Shown in pieces: positions 27,901 to 36,720 of a DNA stretch of 64,000 bases. The translations under genes were made by a program, and so were the position numbers. Numbering within the stretch: position 1 is the first letter of the stretch; every line of letters begins with the position of its first letter. The notes under the pieces are model-generated. The model saw only the letters and a program-made list of their open reading frames with translations. It was not told where the DNA came from and did not search any database. The stretch covers positions 11,349,501-11,413,500 of the forward strand of contig NZ_CP069338.1 of NCBI RefSeq assembly GCF_016859125.1. Reading direction: 5' to 3'. This DNA is from Archangium violaceum (GTDB lineage Bacteria; Myxococcota; Myxococcia; Myxococcales; Myxococcaceae).

Positions 27901-28842
27901 GTGACCACCCCTACCCCTTCGACTGAAGCGCACCTCCTGACCAGCGTGGAGGACGCGGAGACGCGCCTCGAGCAGGTGGGCTACCTGGTGTCCCCGGAGA
28001 TCGCCACCGCGAGCTTCCTGGCGGACCGGTTGGAGAAGCCCATCCTGGTGGAAGGCCCGGCGGGTGTAGGCAAGACGGAGCTGGCCAAGGCGCTGGCGCA
28101 GGCACTGGGGCGGGAGTTCATCCGCCTGCAGTGCTACGAGGGCCTGGACGAGGCCAAGGCGCTCTATGAGTGGGAGTACGCCAAGCAGCTGCTCTACACC
28201 CAGCTCCTGAAGGACAAGATCGGGGAGATGGTGCAGGGCGCGGGGACGCTGACCGAGGCGGCGGACAAGCTGGCCACGAGCGACGCGGTGTTCTTCTCGG
28301 AGCGCTTCCTGCTGCCGAGGCCGGTGCTGAAGGCGCTGCTGTCGCCCCGGCCGGCGCTGCTGCTGGTGGACGAGATCGACAAGGCGGATCCGGAGTTCGA
28401 GGCCTTCCTGCTGGAGGTGCTGTCGGACAACGCGGTGACGATTCCGGAGCTGGGGACGTTCAAGGCGAAGCACGTGCCGCGGGTGCTATTGACGTCGAAC
28501 AACGCGCGGGAGCTGTCGGACGCGCTGAAGCGGCGGTGCCTGCACCTGCACATCGACTTCCCGGACCGTGAGCGGGAGCTGCGGATCATCCGCAAGCGGC
28601 TGCCCGAGGTATCGAGGACGCTGGCGGAGCAGGTGGTGGAGGCGGTGGCGGAGATCCGCAAGCTGGACCTGAAGAAGGCTCCGTCGATCAGCGAGACGCT
28701 GGACTGGGTGCAGAGCCTGGCGCTGCTCAACGCGGAGACGCTGTCGGCGGACCTGGTGGCGGCGACGTTGAACCTGGTGCTCAAACACGAGGGGGACATC
28801 GAGAAGGCGAAGAGCAACCTGGCGCAGATCGCGCAGGCATGA
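27901..28842 (+). CDS. MoxR-family AAA+ ATPase
   Basis: 313 residues. AAA+ core with Walker A GPAGVGKTEL (about 51-60), Walker B LLLVDEIDKAD, sensor 1 region RVLLTSNNARELSDAL and the arginine-finger segment KRRCLHLHI; MoxR/CoxD-type proteins are chaperone-like ATPases that mature metalloenzymes or envelope complexes, usually with a VWA-domain partner. No VWA gene is adjacent. Start GTG at 27901 preferred because AGGGG precedes it; an upstream TTG has no such site. Its stop overlaps the glnE start as ATGA, so the two are translationally coupled. Confidence 0.88.
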   Translation: MTTPTPSTEAHLLTSVEDAETRLEQVGYLVSPEIATASFLADRLEKPILVEGPAGVGKTELAKALAQALGREFIRLQCYEGLDEAKALYEWEYAKQLLYTQLLKDKIGEMVQGAGTLTEAADKLATSDAVFFSERFLLPRPVLKALLSPRPALLLVDEIDKADPEFEAFLLEVLSDNAVTIPELGTFKAKHVPRVLLTSNNARELSDALKRRCLHLHIDFPDRERELRIIRKRLPEVSRTLAEQVVEAVAEIRKLDLKKAPSISETLDWVQSLALLNAETLSADLVAATLNLVLKHEGDIEKAKSNLAQIAQA

Positions 28843-31800
28843 CCTGGACCGAGGAAACGCTGGGCGCGGAGGGTTTCGAGAACCCGAAGCGCGCCGCCAA
28901 GGAGCTCTCGGCCCTGGCGGCCACACTGGGCGCTCCAGTGGCCGAGCGGCTCCACGAGGCCTCGAAGCGAACCCCGGTCCCCGACGAAATCATCGCGGCC
29001 TTCGATCGAGTCCAGGAAGGACTCCAGGGCCTGCCCGGACCCGCCCTCTCGCGCCTGCTGGACTGGCTGCCGGCGATCTTCCACGCGAGCACCTTCGCGC
29101 CGCGCCTGCTGGCCGCACGCCCCGGCCTGCTGCGCTGGCTCGCGGGCTCGCGCACCCTGACCCGGGAGAAACCCCGGGAGCACTACCGCCGCGAGGCCCT
29201 GGCGGCCACCCGCCGCATCGCCCCGATGGATGCGGCGGGACTGCGACGCCGCCTGCGCCGCTACAAATACCGCGAGCTCCTGCGCCTCATGGTCCGGGAC
29301 GCGACCCTGCGCGCGCCGATGGCGGAGCTGGGCCGGGAGCAGACGGCGCTGGCGGATGCGCTCATCGGTGCCGCGCTGGCATGGGCCGAGCGCTCCGTCC
29401 AGGCGAAGTACGGCACGCCGGATACGCCGGGCTTCTGCATCCTCGGCATGGGCAAGCTGGGAGGCGAGGATCTCAACTTCAGCTCGGACGTGGACCTCGT
29501 CTATCTGTACCGGGCGGACGGCCACACGACGGGCGGCAGCGCGGGAGCCCTGCCCAACGTGCAGTACTACACGCGGCTGGGCGAGGCGGTGACACAGGCG
29601 CTCACCCAGGTGACGGAGGACGGCTTCTGCTACCGGGTGGACCTGAACCTGCGCCCACAGGGGCGCGCCGGGGCCATGGTCCTCTCGCTGTCGGCGTCTC
29701 TGGCGTACTACGAGTCGTTCGGACGCATGTGGGAGCGGGCGGCGCTCCTCAAGGCGCGGGTGGTGGCGGGAGACACGAGGCTCGCGGAGGAGCTGCTGAA
29801 CGAGCTGGGGCCGTTCATCTGGCGGCGGAGCCTGGACCTGTCGGCGGTGGACGGCCTGCGAGACCTGAAGGCGCAGATCGACCTGCGCGGCAAGGCGAGC
29901 GCGGATGACGTGAAGCTGGGCCCCGGGGGAATCCGCGAGGTGGAGTTCTTCGTCAACGCGCTCCAGCTGTTGCAGGGAGGCAAGGATCCCACGCTGCGAG
30001 AGACCCGGACGATGCGGGCGCTGCGCAAGCTGGAGCGAGCGGGCTTCGTCTCGGGGCCGGACGCGGACGCGCTGGAGGAGGCATACGTCTTCCTGCGCCG
30101 GGTGGAGAACCGGCTGCAGATGCTGGAGGAACGGCAGACGCAGGCGCTGCCCTCGGGCGAGCGCGAGCGCCGCCGGCTGGCCACCTCGCTGGGCTACCCG
30201 GACTGGGACACCTTCAGCGCCGAGCTGGAGCGGCACCGGCGCTTCGTCCTGGAGGCCTTCAACACGCTGCTGGGCCAGACGGCACGGGACGAGCTCCCCG
30301 ATGAACCCCTCCTGGCCCTCGCGTTGGATCCGGACGTGCCACCGGAGGAGCGCCAGGCGGCACTCGGCAAGCGGGGCTTCGGGGACCCGGAGCGGGCGCT
30401 GGCCGAGCTGGAGCGGCTCGCCCGGGTCCCCCACTCGCCTTTCATGCATGGGGGCTCGGGGGTGAAGGCGGTGCGGCTGCTGTCGGAGCTGGCCCAGACG
30501 CCGGATCCGGATCAGGCGCTGCTGCACTTCTCGGACTTCCTCGCGCGGCTGCATCAACCCGAGGGCTACCTGGCGCTGCTGACGAGCATGCCGCGAGCGA
30601 GCCGCCGCCTCTTCAACCTCTTCGGGCAGAGCGACTACCTGTCGCGCATCTTCCTGCGGCACCCGGAGCTGCTGGACGCGCTGGTGCAGGCGCAGCTCGA
30701 CGAGGCGATGAAGTCGCCCGAGCGCATCCGGCAGGAGCTGGCGGCGCGGATGGGGCGGCACACGGACGCGGAGGACAAGCACGCGTCGATGCCGCGCTTC
30801 AAGAACGAGGAGTTGCTGCGCATCGGGATCAACGACATCGGCGGCGACCTCTCGGTGCCGGAGGTGGCGCGGCAGCTCACGGCCGTGGCGGACGCCATCC
30901 TCGACGAGTGCCTCTTCCTGGCACTGGAGGAGCAGCGCGAGCGTTACGGCCTGCCTCTGGACGCGAGCGGGCAACGCGAGGGGCTGGTGGTCATCGCCAT
31001 GGGCAAGCTGGGCGGGTACGAGCTGGGCTACCACTCGGACCTGGACCTCATCTTCGTCTACAGCGGCAACGGCCAGGCGGAGACGAGCGGAGGCAGCCGC
31101 GGCGTCATCACCCACCACGAGTACTTCGCCAAGACGGTGCAGCGGTTGATGACGCTGCTCCAGGTCCAGCTGCGCGAGGGGCACCTCTACAAGATCGACG
31201 CGCGGCTGAGGCCCTCGGGGAACCAGGGGGCGCTGGTGGTGAGCCAGGATGCCTTCCGCGAGCACCACCAGAAGCGGGCACAGCTCTGGGAGCGGCAGGC
31301 GCTCATCAAGGCGCGTCCAGCCGCGGGGGACGCCACGCGCTTCCGAGCCCTCCAGGACGAGGTGCTCACCCCACTCGTCTACGAGCGTCCCCTGCCCCCG
31401 GACGCGGCGGCGGAGATCGACCGGCTGCGCATGCGCATGGAGCGCGAGCTGGCCCACGAGAACGCTCAGCAGCTCAACCCGAAGCTGGGCCAGGGCGGGC
31501 TGGTGGACGTGGAGTTCACCGTCCAGTACCTGCAGCTGGTGCACGGCCGGGACTTCCCCCGGGTGCGGAGCACCAACACGCTCGCGGCGCTGGAGGGGCT
31601 CCAGGCCGAGGGCCGCCTCACCCCCGAGGACGCCGAGGTCCTCCGCCAGGGATACCTCTTCCTGCGGCGGGTGGAGAACCGGCTGCGGCTCGTGCACGCC
31701 AGCTCCCTGGCGCACATGCCCACCAGTGGCCGTCCCCTGGCGCAGCTCGCGCGCCGCATGGGGGTGATTGGCCCCACTCCGGGAGAAACGTTCCTCGCCC

Positions 31801-31871
31801 GCTATCGCGCCTGCGCCGCGAGCGTGCGGGACGTGTATGCTCGGGTGCTGCGCGCCCCGCGCCGTGCCTGA
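28839..31871 (+). CDS. glnE: Bifunctional glutamine synthetase adenylyltransferase/deadenylylase GlnE
   Basis: Adenylylates and deadenylylates glutamine synthetase in response to nitrogen status. The 1,010 residues carry two nucleotidyltransferase domains: N-terminal deadenylylase with GMGKLGGEDLNFSSDVDL (about 205-222) and C-terminal adenylylase with AMGKLGGYELGYHSDLDLI (about 720-738), each followed by a helical GlnD/PII-uridylyltransferase-type domain (for example LGPGGIREVEFFVNALQL and LGQGGLVDVEFTVQYLQL). Length is slightly above the E. coli enzyme. ATG overlaps the MoxR stop by four bases. glnA and glnB are not in the window. Confidence 0.95.
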   Translation: MTWTEETLGAEGFENPKRAAKELSALAATLGAPVAERLHEASKRTPVPDEIIAAFDRVQEGLQGLPGPALSRLLDWLPAIFHASTFAPRLLAARPGLLRWLAGSRTLTREKPREHYRREALAATRRIAPMDAAGLRRRLRRYKYRELLRLMVRDATLRAPMAELGREQTALADALIGAALAWAERSVQAKYGTPDTPGFCILGMGKLGGEDLNFSSDVDLVYLYRADGHTTGGSAGALPNVQYYTRLGEAVTQALTQVTEDGFCYRVDLNLRPQGRAGAMVLSLSASLAYYESFGRMWERAALLKARVVAGDTRLAEELLNELGPFIWRRSLDLSAVDGLRDLKAQIDLRGKASADDVKLGPGGIREVEFFVNALQLLQGGKDPTLRETRTMRALRKLERAGFVSGPDADALEEAYVFLRRVENRLQMLEERQTQALPSGERERRRLATSLGYPDWDTFSAELERHRRFVLEAFNTLLGQTARDELPDEPLLALALDPDVPPEERQAALGKRGFGDPERALAELERLARVPHSPFMHGGSGVKAVRLLSELAQTPDPDQALLHFSDFLARLHQPEGYLALLTSMPRASRRLFNLFGQSDYLSRIFLRHPELLDALVQAQLDEAMKSPERIRQELAARMGRHTDAEDKHASMPRFKNEELLRIGINDIGGDLSVPEVARQLTAVADAILDECLFLALEEQRERYGLPLDASGQREGLVVIAMGKLGGYELGYHSDLDLIFVYSGNGQAETSGGSRGVITHHEYFAKTVQRLMTLLQVQLREGHLYKIDARLRPSGNQGALVVSQDAFREHHQKRAQLWERQALIKARPAAGDATRFRALQDEVLTPLVYERPLPPDAAAEIDRLRMRMERELAHENAQQLNPKLGQGGLVDVEFTVQYLQLVHGRDFPRVRSTNTLAALEGLQAEGRLTPEDAEVLRQGYLFLRRVENRLRLVHASSLAHMPTSGRPLAQLARRMGVIGPTPGETFLARYRACAASVRDVYARVLRAPRRA

Positions 31872-31883
31872 CTCCCCCCGCCC

Positions 31884-33308
31884 GTGCTCCTGAAGCAACG
31901 CTTCCAGATCCTCCGGCCGCTCGAAGAGATGGAGATGGCCCTGGTCCGCGCGACGGTGGACTCGCCATCGCTGCTGGACTCGCGCGAGGAGGCCGTGCTG
32001 CGCACCGCGCTGTCGCTCTCGCGCCTCTACAAGCTCCGCCACGAGGGCCATGACCACTCGGTGGAGACCTGGACCGCGCCCTTGCGCGAGAACGTGTCGC
32101 GGAGGCTCGGCCCGGTGCTGCTCGGCAAGCGCCGCATCACCCGGGATCAGCTCGTGCCGCACGTGCGCGACCTGCGTGCCCCGCTCCTGAAGCTGCGCGC
32201 CGAGCTCGTCCAGCACCTGCACGGGCGCGTGCCCGAGGAGGTGCTCCACCGCGAGTTGCAGCACAAGTCACTGGTGGTGGTGGCCGGCGGCGGCGGGGGC
32301 ACGGCCTACGTGTACATGGGCGTGATGAGCCTGCTGGACGAGCACGGCCTGAAGCCGTCGCTGCTGGCGGGCACCTCCATGGGCGCCATCCTGATGCTGA
32401 TGCGCTCGAGGATGGCACGCTTCGACCAGGGCGAGCTGGTGGGCATCATCCGCAACCTCTCCTGGCGGAAGCTCTTCCGGTTCATCTCCACGGAGAACCG
32501 CTACGGGATGCCGGCGGCGATGCGGCTGTTCCTGCGCGCGGGCCTGGGCCGCTACTTCAACGCGGGTCCGGGCTCACCGCTGGACGCGGGCCTGCGGCTG
32601 AAGGACCTGCCGGTGCCCATCATCGTCGCGGTGGGCGGCATCCGGCGGGGCATGCTGCCCAGGCCGCTCGAGTACTACGAGCGCCTGCTGGGCGCGAGCC
32701 CGGTGAGCCTGCTGAGCCCCGCGGGCGTGGCGCGCCGCATCCAGGCGGTGATGGGAACGCTGGCCGAGTTCTTCACCCGGCCGGAGATCATGGTGCGGCT
32801 CCACCTGGGCCTGGACGAGAAGACGGCCGAGTTCGATGCCATCGACGCGGCGGGCTTCTCCTCGTCCCTGCCCGGCGTCATCCACTACGACATGCTGCGC
32901 GAGGACGCGCACATGCAGGGCCTGCTCGACGGGCTGATGGAGGAGAAGGGCATCTTCCGGCTGATGGACGGAGGGCTGGTGGACAACCTCCCGGTCAAGG
33001 CGGCGTGGAAGGCGGTGCACCACGGCAACATCGGCACGCGCAACGCCTTCGTCCTCGCGCTGGACGGCTTCGCGCCCCGGCTGAGCACGCCCTTCTGGTT
33101 GCCCCTGCAACGGCTCGCGGCCATGACGGTGGCGCCCAACCTCACCTACGCCCATCTGGTGAAGCGCTTCGGCACCACCCTCTCGCCCCTGGAACTGGTG
33201 CCCTCCGTGGAGCTGGCCACCAAGGCCATGCACTTCGGCCGCAAGCAGCTCGGCCCGGACATGCCCTTTTTGACGCGCATGCTCGCTCCACTTCCGAGCA
33301 TTGGCTGA
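31884..33308 (+). CDS. Patatin-like phospholipase
   Basis: 474 residues. A ~130-residue N-terminal helical region precedes the patatin domain: glycine-rich oxyanion loop VVVAGGGGGTAYVYMGV, nucleophile elbow G-T-S165-M-G and the catalytic Asp in MDGGLVDN (D362), i.e. an intact Ser-Asp dyad, so lipid acyl hydrolase activity is predicted. No signal peptide; probably cytoplasmic or peripheral at the membrane. Start GTG, 12 bp after glnE, likely the same transcript. Substrate unknown. Confidence 0.88.
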   Translation: MLLKQRFQILRPLEEMEMALVRATVDSPSLLDSREEAVLRTALSLSRLYKLRHEGHDHSVETWTAPLRENVSRRLGPVLLGKRRITRDQLVPHVRDLRAPLLKLRAELVQHLHGRVPEEVLHRELQHKSLVVVAGGGGGTAYVYMGVMSLLDEHGLKPSLLAGTSMGAILMLMRSRMARFDQGELVGIIRNLSWRKLFRFISTENRYGMPAAMRLFLRAGLGRYFNAGPGSPLDAGLRLKDLPVPIIVAVGGIRRGMLPRPLEYYERLLGASPVSLLSPAGVARRIQAVMGTLAEFFTRPEIMVRLHLGLDEKTAEFDAIDAAGFSSSLPGVIHYDMLREDAHMQGLLDGLMEEKGIFRLMDGGLVDNLPVKAAWKAVHHGNIGTRNAFVLALDGFAPRLSTPFWLPLQRLAAMTVAPNLTYAHLVKRFGTTLSPLELVPSVELATKAMHFGRKQLGPDMPFLTRMLAPLPSIG

Positions 33309-33392
33309 GCGGGACGCTTTGATTTCAAAAGGTCTCCTGGAAGAATACCGCCCGCCAAGCGGTCTCCCCCATCACGAAGAGGACCCCCGTTC

Positions 33393-34340
33393 ATGAGCTC
33401 GACTTCCTCCAACGTCGTGCGCGCCGATCAGATCTGGCTCGATGGCAAACTGGTGAAATGGGAGGAGGGCCACGTGCCCGTCATGACCCACGCCCTGCAT
33501 TATGGGTTGGGGGTCTTCGAGGGCATCCGTGCCTATCGCACCCACGACGGCCGACTTGCCGTGTTCCGCCTACGCGAGCACATCGAGCGACTCTTCGACT
33601 CGGCCCACATCTGCATGATGAAGCTCCCCTTCACGACGGAGCAGCTCATGGAGGCGTGCCTGGAGCTGCTGCGCGAGCAGAAGGAGCTCTTCGCCAACGG
33701 GGCCTACCTGCGCCCCATCGCCTTCATGGGTGACGGCGCCATGGGCCTGGGCGCCATCAACCCCACCCGCGTGGCGATCACCGCCTGGGACTGGGGCGCG
33801 TACCTCGGGGACAAGGGCATCCGCGAGGGCATCCGCGCCAAGGTGAGCTCCTTCACCCGCATGCACGTCAACGTGAACATGGTGCGCGGGAAGATCTCCG
33901 GCCAGTACGTCAACTCCATCCTCGCCAAGCGCGAGGCCGTGCTCGCCGGCTATGACGAGGCCATCCTCCTGGACATCAGCGGCTTCGTCGCCGAGGCCTC
34001 CGGCGAGAACATCTTCCTCGTCAACAAGAAGGGCGTCATCAAGACCCCGCCCCTCTCCTCGCCCATCCTCGACGGCATCACCCGCGAATCGGTGCTCAAG
34101 ATCCTTCGCGACTCGGGCCGTCAGGTGGAGGAGGTCACCGTCACCCGCGACGCCCTCTACATCGCCAACGAGGTCTTCTTCACCGGCACCGCGGCGGAGA
34201 TCACCCCGGTGCGCGAGGTGGACAACCGCACCGTGGGCACCGGCAAGCCCGGTCTCATCACCCAGTACGTCCAGGAGACCTACTTCCGCGCCGTCCGGGG
34301 CCTGGAGCCGCGCTACACCGAGTGGCTCACCTACGTCTGA
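33393..34340 (+). CDS. ilvE: Branched-chain amino acid aminotransferase
   Basis: Transfers the amino group between glutamate and the keto acids of Leu, Ile and Val. The 315-residue class IV aminotransferase has HALHYGLGVFEGIRAY (34-49), the PLP lysine K167 in RGKISGQYVNS, the EASGENIFLV cofactor-binding segment and FFTGTAAEITPV near the C-terminus, all canonical for IlvE. ATG with GAAGAGGA upstream. No attenuator or other ilv gene is seen in the flanks. In myxobacteria branched-chain catabolism also feeds iso-fatty acid synthesis, so the enzyme may work both ways. Confidence 0.95.
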   Translation: MSSTSSNVVRADQIWLDGKLVKWEEGHVPVMTHALHYGLGVFEGIRAYRTHDGRLAVFRLREHIERLFDSAHICMMKLPFTTEQLMEACLELLREQKELFANGAYLRPIAFMGDGAMGLGAINPTRVAITAWDWGAYLGDKGIREGIRAKVSSFTRMHVNVNMVRGKISGQYVNSILAKREAVLAGYDEAILLDISGFVAEASGENIFLVNKKGVIKTPPLSSPILDGITRESVLKILRDSGRQVEEVTVTRDALYIANEVFFTGTAAEITPVREVDNRTVGTGKPGLITQYVQETYFRAVRGLEPRYTEWLTYV

Positions 34341-34341
34341 C

Positions 34342-34357
34342 CCCTGGGCAACCAGGG
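34342..34357 (+). terminator. Short hairpin after ilvE
   Basis: ccctgg-gcaa-ccaggg, a 6-bp stem closed by a GNRA tetraloop, directly behind the ilvE stop. It lacks a U-tract, so it may stabilise the 3' end more than terminate. Confidence 0.35.
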
Positions 34358-34408
34358 ACTCTCGGGACGTACCCGAAAGGGGGGCGGATCGGCTAGAAGT
34401 AGAAACCG

Positions 34409-35743
34409 ATGCGCCCCGAGTACGACCCCCCCCAGAATCCCTTCAATCTCGAGAACCCGGCCATCCTCGACATCGCTCCTCCGGAGCCCAAGTCGCTGGA
34501 GGAGACGGGCCTGAAGATTGGCCTGCTGTCGGACATCGCCCTGCGCTACCTCTACTACCAGGGCACCGGCACGGGCATGGACATCGCCCAGGAGCTGCGG
34601 CTGCCCTGGCCCGGCGTCATCGAGCGCGTGGTGGACTTCCTCGCCGCCGAGAAGCTGGTGGATCTCCGGGGCGGCAAGGGCTTCGGGCGCGCCTCGGTGG
34701 ACTTCATCCTCACCGAGAAGGGCCGCGAGTACACCCGCGGCGCCATCGAGCGCAGCACCTATGTGGGCCCCGCCCCCGTCCCCATCGAGCAGTACAACGC
34801 CCTCATCACCGCCCAGACGGAGGAGAGCCCCGTCATCAGCCGCGAGGACCTGGTGATGGGCCTGGCCCACCTCACCGTCAACGCGGACCTGATGGACAAG
34901 CTGGGGCCGGCGGTGAACTCGGGCCGCTCGCTCTTCCTCTACGGCCCTCCGGGCAACGGCAAGACGAGCCTCGCCGAGGCCATCAGCCGCATGTTTGGCG
35001 GCGAGGTCTTCATCCCCCACTGTCTGGAGATCGACAACCAGATCATCAAGGTCTTCGACGCCCTCAACCACACCCCCATCACCCTCGAGTCCGAGCGAGA
35101 CGCCGCGGGCCGCCGGGCCACCCTGGAGATGGACCACCGCTGGCAGTTGTGCCGCCGCCCGGCCGTGGTGGTGGGAGGTGAGTTGACGCTCGAGACCCTG
35201 GATCTCATCTACTCGCCCACCGCTCGCTTCTACGAGGCCCCGTTCCAGGTGAAGGCCAACGGCGGGATGCTCCTCATCGACGACTTCGGCCGCCAGAAGG
35301 TCCACCCCACGGACCTGCTCAACCGGTGGATCGTCCCCCTGGAGAAGCGGGTGGACTTCCTCACCCTGCACACCGGCAAGAAGTTCGAGATCCCCTTCGA
35401 TCAGCTGCTCGTCTTCTCCACCAACCTGGACCCCAAGGAGCTGGTGGACGAGGCCTTCCTGCGCCGCATCAAGTACAAGATCGAGGTGACCAACCCCGAC
35501 GAGGAGATCTACCGGGAAATCTTCGCCCGGGTGTGTGAGGCGGCGGGCATTCCCTACGTGGATCAGGCCGTCACCTACCTCATCGAGCACTACTACAAGC
35601 CGCGCAGCATGCAGATGCGGGCCTGCCACCCCAGGGATCTGGTGCAGCTCATCAAGGACGCCGCGCGTTACAGACAGATTCCGCCCGCCCTCTCCAAGGA
35701 TCTGCTCGACCAGGCATGCGAGGTCTTCCTGGTCAGCCTATGA
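34409..35743 (+). CDS. AAA-type ATPase with N-terminal winged-helix-like region
   Basis: 444 residues. The N-terminal ~130 residues look like a winged helix (IALRYLYYQGTGTGMDIAQEL...VDFILTEKGREYTRGAIE). The ATPase core has Walker A LYGPPGNGKTSLAEA (about 177-191), Walker B GGMLLIDDFGRQ, a sensor-like FSTNLDP and an arginine-rich FLRRIKYKIEV. The C-terminus is a helical lid. The layout recalls ATPases found near type II/IV secretion or Flp pilus genes, but no such genes are present here. Partner and function unknown; expression appears independent of ilvE. Confidence 0.8.
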   Translation: MRPEYDPPQNPFNLENPAILDIAPPEPKSLEETGLKIGLLSDIALRYLYYQGTGTGMDIAQELRLPWPGVIERVVDFLAAEKLVDLRGGKGFGRASVDFILTEKGREYTRGAIERSTYVGPAPVPIEQYNALITAQTEESPVISREDLVMGLAHLTVNADLMDKLGPAVNSGRSLFLYGPPGNGKTSLAEAISRMFGGEVFIPHCLEIDNQIIKVFDALNHTPITLESERDAAGRRATLEMDHRWQLCRRPAVVVGGELTLETLDLIYSPTARFYEAPFQVKANGGMLLIDDFGRQKVHPTDLLNRWIVPLEKRVDFLTLHTGKKFEIPFDQLLVFSTNLDPKELVDEAFLRRIKYKIEVTNPDEEIYREIFARVCEAAGIPYVDQAVTYLIEHYYKPRSMQMRACHPRDLVQLIKDAARYRQIPPALSKDLLDQACEVFLVSL

Positions 35744-35760
35744 GCCAGGTAGCGTTTTAA

Positions 35761-35789
35761 TTGTCCTAAACACCTGGAATTTCTACAAT
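35761..35789 (+). promoter_or_regulatory. Promoter with overlapping dyad for the fic-nfo-DHH-nifS run
   Basis: TTGTCC (35761-35766), 17-base spacer, TACAAT (35784-35789), a good sigma-70-type match in locally AT-rich DNA; start expected about 35796. The -35 box is bracketed by an inverted repeat, CCAGGT (35745-35750) and ACCTGG (35772-35777), which could be a repressor site or a weak terminator for the upstream gene. Confidence 0.55.
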
Positions 35790-35877
35790 CAGGAGTTAGT
35801 TGTCCCCGCTGGTCGGGCTGTTCCAGATCCGATCCGCCGGTCATGCAGGGGAGCCGGTGTGAAGGAGCGTCACGTCC

Positions 35878-36717
35878 GTGAAGGAACGCTACCAAGAGAT
35901 TGACGAGAAGAACGAAACGCTGCGCGACTACCTTGGCATCTACAAGGAGAAGGGCCGCGAGTTCCTCGAGCGGTTCGAGATGTCGTGGATCTACCACGAC
36001 GCGGCGCTCGAGGGGACGGTGTACACCCAGCAGGAGCTGGAGGCGGCACTGTTCCCCGAACGCGCCAGCATGGACCCGGCGATGATCCCCGTGGTGCTGG
36101 AGATCCGCAACCAGAAGGCCGCGTGCGACTTCCTGCGCGAGGACGCCTCGTCCACGGGCAAGAAGCAGACGCAGATCACGCTGACCACCATCAAGCGCAT
36201 CCATGATCTGCTGTGCGGCAACACGCCGGAGGCCCAGGCGGTCCGCGCCAACATCGAGCGGCGCGAGCGCACGGAGAAGGAGCTGGCCAAGGAGCGCGAG
36301 CGCAGTGGCTACCGCAAGGACATGCCCCTGCACCGCACGTACTTCCACGAGATCGCCCAGCCCGCGAAGATCCAGCCCCTGCTGGAGAAGCTGGTGGATT
36401 ACACCGGCAGCGCCGAGTTCCGCGAGTTCCACCCCATCAAGCAGGCGGCGGTGGTCCAGCACAGGTTCATGCAGATCTTCCCCTTCACGGAGAACAGCGG
36501 GAAGGTCGGCCGGATGCTCACCAACCTCGTGTTGCTGCGCAACGGGTACATGCCGGCGATCATCCACTCCATCGATCGCCAGCGGTACTACGAGTCCCTG
36601 CGAGGCGCCGAGGGTGTGTTCCGCACGCTGCTGATGGACGCCATCGAGAACTCGCAGGACAACGGCGTGAAGTACTTCAAGGACATGGCGCGCCGCTACA
36701 AGGCCATCAACAACTAG
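35878..36717 (+). CDS. Fic-domain protein lacking the catalytic histidine
   Basis: 279 residues with the Fic fold helices. Fic enzymes usually transfer AMP using HPFxx(D/E)GNGRxxR. Here the equivalent segment reads HRF-MQI-F201-PFTENSGKVGR: the catalytic His is Phe, and GNGR is NSGK (206-209), although P, F and the last Arg remain. The Glu-Gly of the N-terminal inhibitory motif is kept (HDAALEGT). AMP transfer is therefore unlikely; a pseudoenzyme or different chemistry is inferred. GTG start with AAGGAG about ten bases upstream. First gene of a run with nfo (3 bp downstream). The reading frame is otherwise intact and normal in composition, so it is not simply decaying. Confidence 0.85.
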   Translation: MKERYQEIDEKNETLRDYLGIYKEKGREFLERFEMSWIYHDAALEGTVYTQQELEAALFPERASMDPAMIPVVLEIRNQKAACDFLREDASSTGKKQTQITLTTIKRIHDLLCGNTPEAQAVRANIERRERTEKELAKERERSGYRKDMPLHRTYFHEIAQPAKIQPLLEKLVDYTGSAEFREFHPIKQAAVVQHRFMQIFPFTENSGKVGRMLTNLVLLRNGYMPAIIHSIDRQRYYESLRGAEGVFRTLLMDAIENSQDNGVKYFKDMARRYKAINN

Positions 36718-36720
36718 ACC

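Noticed and set aside
28194-32264. Very long open frame on the minus strand opposite glnE
   Set aside because: Antisense shadow caused by third-position GC bias; glnE motifs are complete on the plus strand.
33309-33392. Attenuator or T-box upstream of ilvE; T-box upstream of tyrS
   Set aside because: No leader peptide with branched-chain codons, no T-box sequence and no competing hairpins in the short gaps.
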